Source of the DNA: Serinus canaria
Taxonomy: Eukaryota; Chordata; Aves; Passeriformes; Fringillidae
Reading direction: 5' to 3'
DNA length: 64,000 bases
Assembly: GCF_022539315.1 (NCBI RefSeq)
Contig: NC_066316.1
Coordinates: 57,103,994 to 57,167,993 of the forward strand
The position numbers and the translations under genes were made by a program. Each line of letters begins with the position of its first letter. The first letter of the stretch is position 1. The notes under the pieces were generated by a model. The model had not been told where the DNA came from. It did not search any database and saw only the letters and a program-made list of their open reading frames with translations. Positions 61,355 to 64,000 of the stretch are shown here, piece after piece.

Positions 61355-61724
61355 TTTAGAACAGATTATCTAAAATTTCCTCGATTACTTGGGAGCCTAA
61401 AGTGGCATGAAGAATACAATGTTAGTCTTCTAAAGATTGAAATCCCTTTAAAAATGCAATCTGGGCATGAAAAGAGTTTTGAAGTGGTAATATTTGTGTG
61501 TTGGTTTTGCACTTTTAAGACTCTGGGAAGCATATTTTGATGATGAAATGGAAGATGATTGTCATCATAAATGCTAAAAAATGCAGTGATATACATATTA
61601 TGGTTTATTAAGCAGGCTGTGAGATAGTTTTGCAGTTTTTGATGATTTTCTCATTCTTAATTGGTATAAGCATGATTTTTTTAATGACAAAAATAAAAAG
61701 CAAGGAGATTATAGACTCCCTTGA

Positions 61725-61990
61725 GTTTGATGTTGGAGAATGAGCAGTTCAACCCAACCATCAAATCACAACAGCATGCTACTCAGAACTTTATAGCGTT
61801 GGATTTTTAATATCTTGATGGATGAAGATTTTGCAACTTCTGTGAGCAACATGTTCTAGTGTTCATTCACCCTCAAAATACTTTTTTCTTATTTTTAAAC
61901 AGAATTAGCTATGTTTCAATTTATGTCCATTCCCTCTTGTACTTTCATTGGGTGGGAGTGAGCAGAGTCTCTCACTAGTCACTCACATAT
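61725..61990 (-). mobile_element. CR1-type LINE fragment
   Basis: Reverse-complement CR1 interior: CAGTTCAACCCAACCATCAA, then TCAATTTATGTCCATTCCCT, then CTTGTACTTTCATTGGGTG. It is diverged, with approximate edges. Confidence 0.7.
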
Positions 61991-62084
61991 GATGATAAGA
62001 TGCACTTAAACATTCTGTTCTGGAAAGTCAAATTAAAGATATGAAAAAATTTTATAAAATGTTTCATCCTTAATTTCATAGGTT

Positions 62085-62245
62085 TCTTTCTGCTCCTCAG
62101 CACACAGAAAACCCCTGGAGGTATTTAAAAGATGTGTAGATGTGGCCCTTAGGTGTATGGTTTAGTAGTGGATGGGACAGTGCTGTGTTAACAGTGGACT
62201 TAATGATCATTTTGAAATGAAGCAATTCTGTAATGGTACTGGATT
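62085..62245 (+). mobile_element. CR1 LINE 3' end
   Basis: CCCCTGGAGGTATTTAAAAG, the TGTGTAGATGTGGCCCTTAG part and the GGTTTAGTAGTGGATGGGAC part are typical of CR1, as is the GTGTTAACAGTGGACTTAAT part. Confidence 0.85.
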
Positions 62246-64000
62246 GAATGTTTGAGCTAGCTGAGGACTCTACTGTATTATGGTACACGTTTCTCTTTTT
62301 CTGTAACTGATAAAATATAATGACCATGCTAGAAGCTGAGCTATCCACTCAATCAAAGCATGAAATTGCTGGATTAAGAGAGGAAACCTGTAGTTTTTTA
62401 GGCAGTGTTCTTCTGTTGCTCCTCTTTCTAAAACATGCAGAGAGTTTTATTTTGAGAGGGAAACATTGGCATGCATATTAATCTTTAAGAAAGGTTTTAA
62501 TATGGGGTGCAATTTCACAATTATTTTAAGCAAATTTATCCATAGGACATACCATCTCCTGCAATCTCCCACACCTTTGGCCGTGTACTCCTACCATTTC
62601 TTTTTTATGATTTCTGTATATCTTTTGATGCAGGGTAAGTCAGATCAGTGAGCTGATCCAACTAAAAATTAGCCTACAAATACAAATGATTAATTTTCAT
62701 TTCAATCAACTCTCTGATCAAATTTATCTGATAGCTGCCCAAACACTAGAGAACAAATGAGGGAGAGCCTGGGAAAATAGGGGTGGAGAGGACACCACCA
62801 GGACTGCTACTTTGACCACAGCCCACAGTTACATTGACTTCTAAGTCTATCAATAAACCACAGGGTCAGATACACAGCAGTGATAATTTTACACGTCAGT
62901 ATTAACTGTTCATTCCCTGCATGAGAAAAGAGGGGGTGGAGGTCACAGATGAACACAATTCATTTTGATTGACAGCTGGTTGCTCTTAACTTTCCTCTTT
63001 CAACTTGCTTTTTTGATCTTTTTGGATAATGCTGCTGTCCAGTCACTTAGGTATGTGATCAGGATTTGGTTTTAGTTCAGCCCTCTCCTTAGGGTTTCTT
63101 ATGAAGGTTAGCTTTACATCTTGCAGGGCTCTTCTCATGACATCTCAGAGATACTATCTTTCTTATTCATACAGCTAAAACTCTTACTTGGGCTAATATG
63201 GACTTGCTGTGGGATCATCTAGGGTGTATTTATTCGGAATATTGTTTAAAGTAATTTTCCTGTAATATTAAATGCACTGCACTTCTCTCAGCATACCTTC
63301 ATTGTTTTTGCAGTAACAAATGTGAAATAATGCTGTCTTCTGTCCTTGAGGGCTATGGTGGCCTATTGCTGTTCTTCTTGACTTAGATTCTGCATTGTAG
63401 TACTGCTGCTGGGTTAGTCTCCATGTTGAACTTTGATATCTTTTTCCAGGCTATGCCTCTAACAAGCTGATTTATCCTCTTTCCATCCTTTTGTGGATTC
63501 TCTCCTACTTGATGCTGACAGACTTTGACAGTAGATCATTATTACGGTGCTGACCAATAGTGTTTCACTGAAAAAAGATTAGAATACCCAAGTTGAAAAA
63601 TAATATCAAACATATTAATAGTAAATCAGCATTTATGTCTGATATTTGTTGATTGTACTGCTGGTTTTCTGACCAAGGAGACATTAGTCTGAAGAGCTGA
63701 AGAGAGGTGCTGGTTAGGTTTAATCATTCAAGCTCAAGAAGCATAATGAAAACTTTTCTAACAGAACTTGGTGCAATAGTGCTAATTTCCCTGTTTTTTT
63801 GCAAAGCCTAGGATCAAGATAGTGCAAATTACTGCATCTCTATCCATGGTCTAGATCTGAGAGTTTCCTTTTTCTGTTGAAAGACAAGGATGTACATTTT
63901 TATCTATACTGTCAGGTGCATTATGAAGGTTAGGGAAAATAAAGGGTAAATAAATACTTCACTCTGCAAAAGGTGTGTGCTTGCATATCTACTTGGGATG

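Larger units (their letters stand above)
61148..64000 (+). other. AHI1: AHI1 intron running off the window
   Basis: 2.9 kb after the last visible exon. I looked for the next WD segment (human VARKFVGAANYREK and onwards) and did not find it. The stretch contains a 22-bp tandem duplication and two CR1 fragments. Confidence 0.8.

Overview
The window is animal nuclear DNA, almost certainly from a bird. The evidence is spliced genes with GT-AG introns, an AT-rich background with one strong CpG island, short microsatellites, and many 5'-truncated CR1-type LINE fragments. Some of these CR1 tails look like types abundant in songbirds, so a passerine is possible but not shown. There is no operon, CRISPR array, phage or plasmid. 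Two protein-coding genes are supported, and they point away from each other.

Minus strand, about 25.7 kb down to 3.2 kb: a complete plasminogen gene (PLG). I could place 19 coding exons by splice sites and protein similarity. They join without a frame break into 802 codons (human: 810). The order is signal peptide, PAN/apple domain, five kringles, activation loop and a trypsin-like protease with intact His/Asp/Ser. A candidate polyadenylation signal lies about 100 bases after the stop. HNF1-, FOXA- and TATA-like sequences lie just upstream of the start, which fits a liver-expressed gene.

About 25.8 to 36.0 kb: intergenic DNA with no gene I can support; it holds a CR1 remnant and small repeats.

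Plus strand, about 36.1 kb to the right edge: the 5' part of AHI1 (jouberin). It starts from a CpG island at about 36.05-36.80 kb, has the initiator ATG at 40324, and has 14 coding exons up to 61147 (820 codons). These cover the lysine-rich N-terminus, a conserved central domain and the first five WD40 repeats. The last WD repeats, SH3 domain and stop codon lie beyond the window.

The two genes have unrelated roles: PLG is the secreted zymogen of fibrinolysis, and AHI1 acts at the ciliary transition zone. In human they are tens of megabases apart on 6q, so their closeness here is the main large-scale oddity. Smaller points of interest are a perfect 20-bp hairpin in PLG intron 3, a second hairpin in an AHI1 intron, relocated N-glycosylation sequons in kringles 3 and 4, an acidic kringle-3 ligand site unlike the human one, and a CpG-dense kringle-4 coding patch. 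I saw no clear sign of a new multi-gene system.
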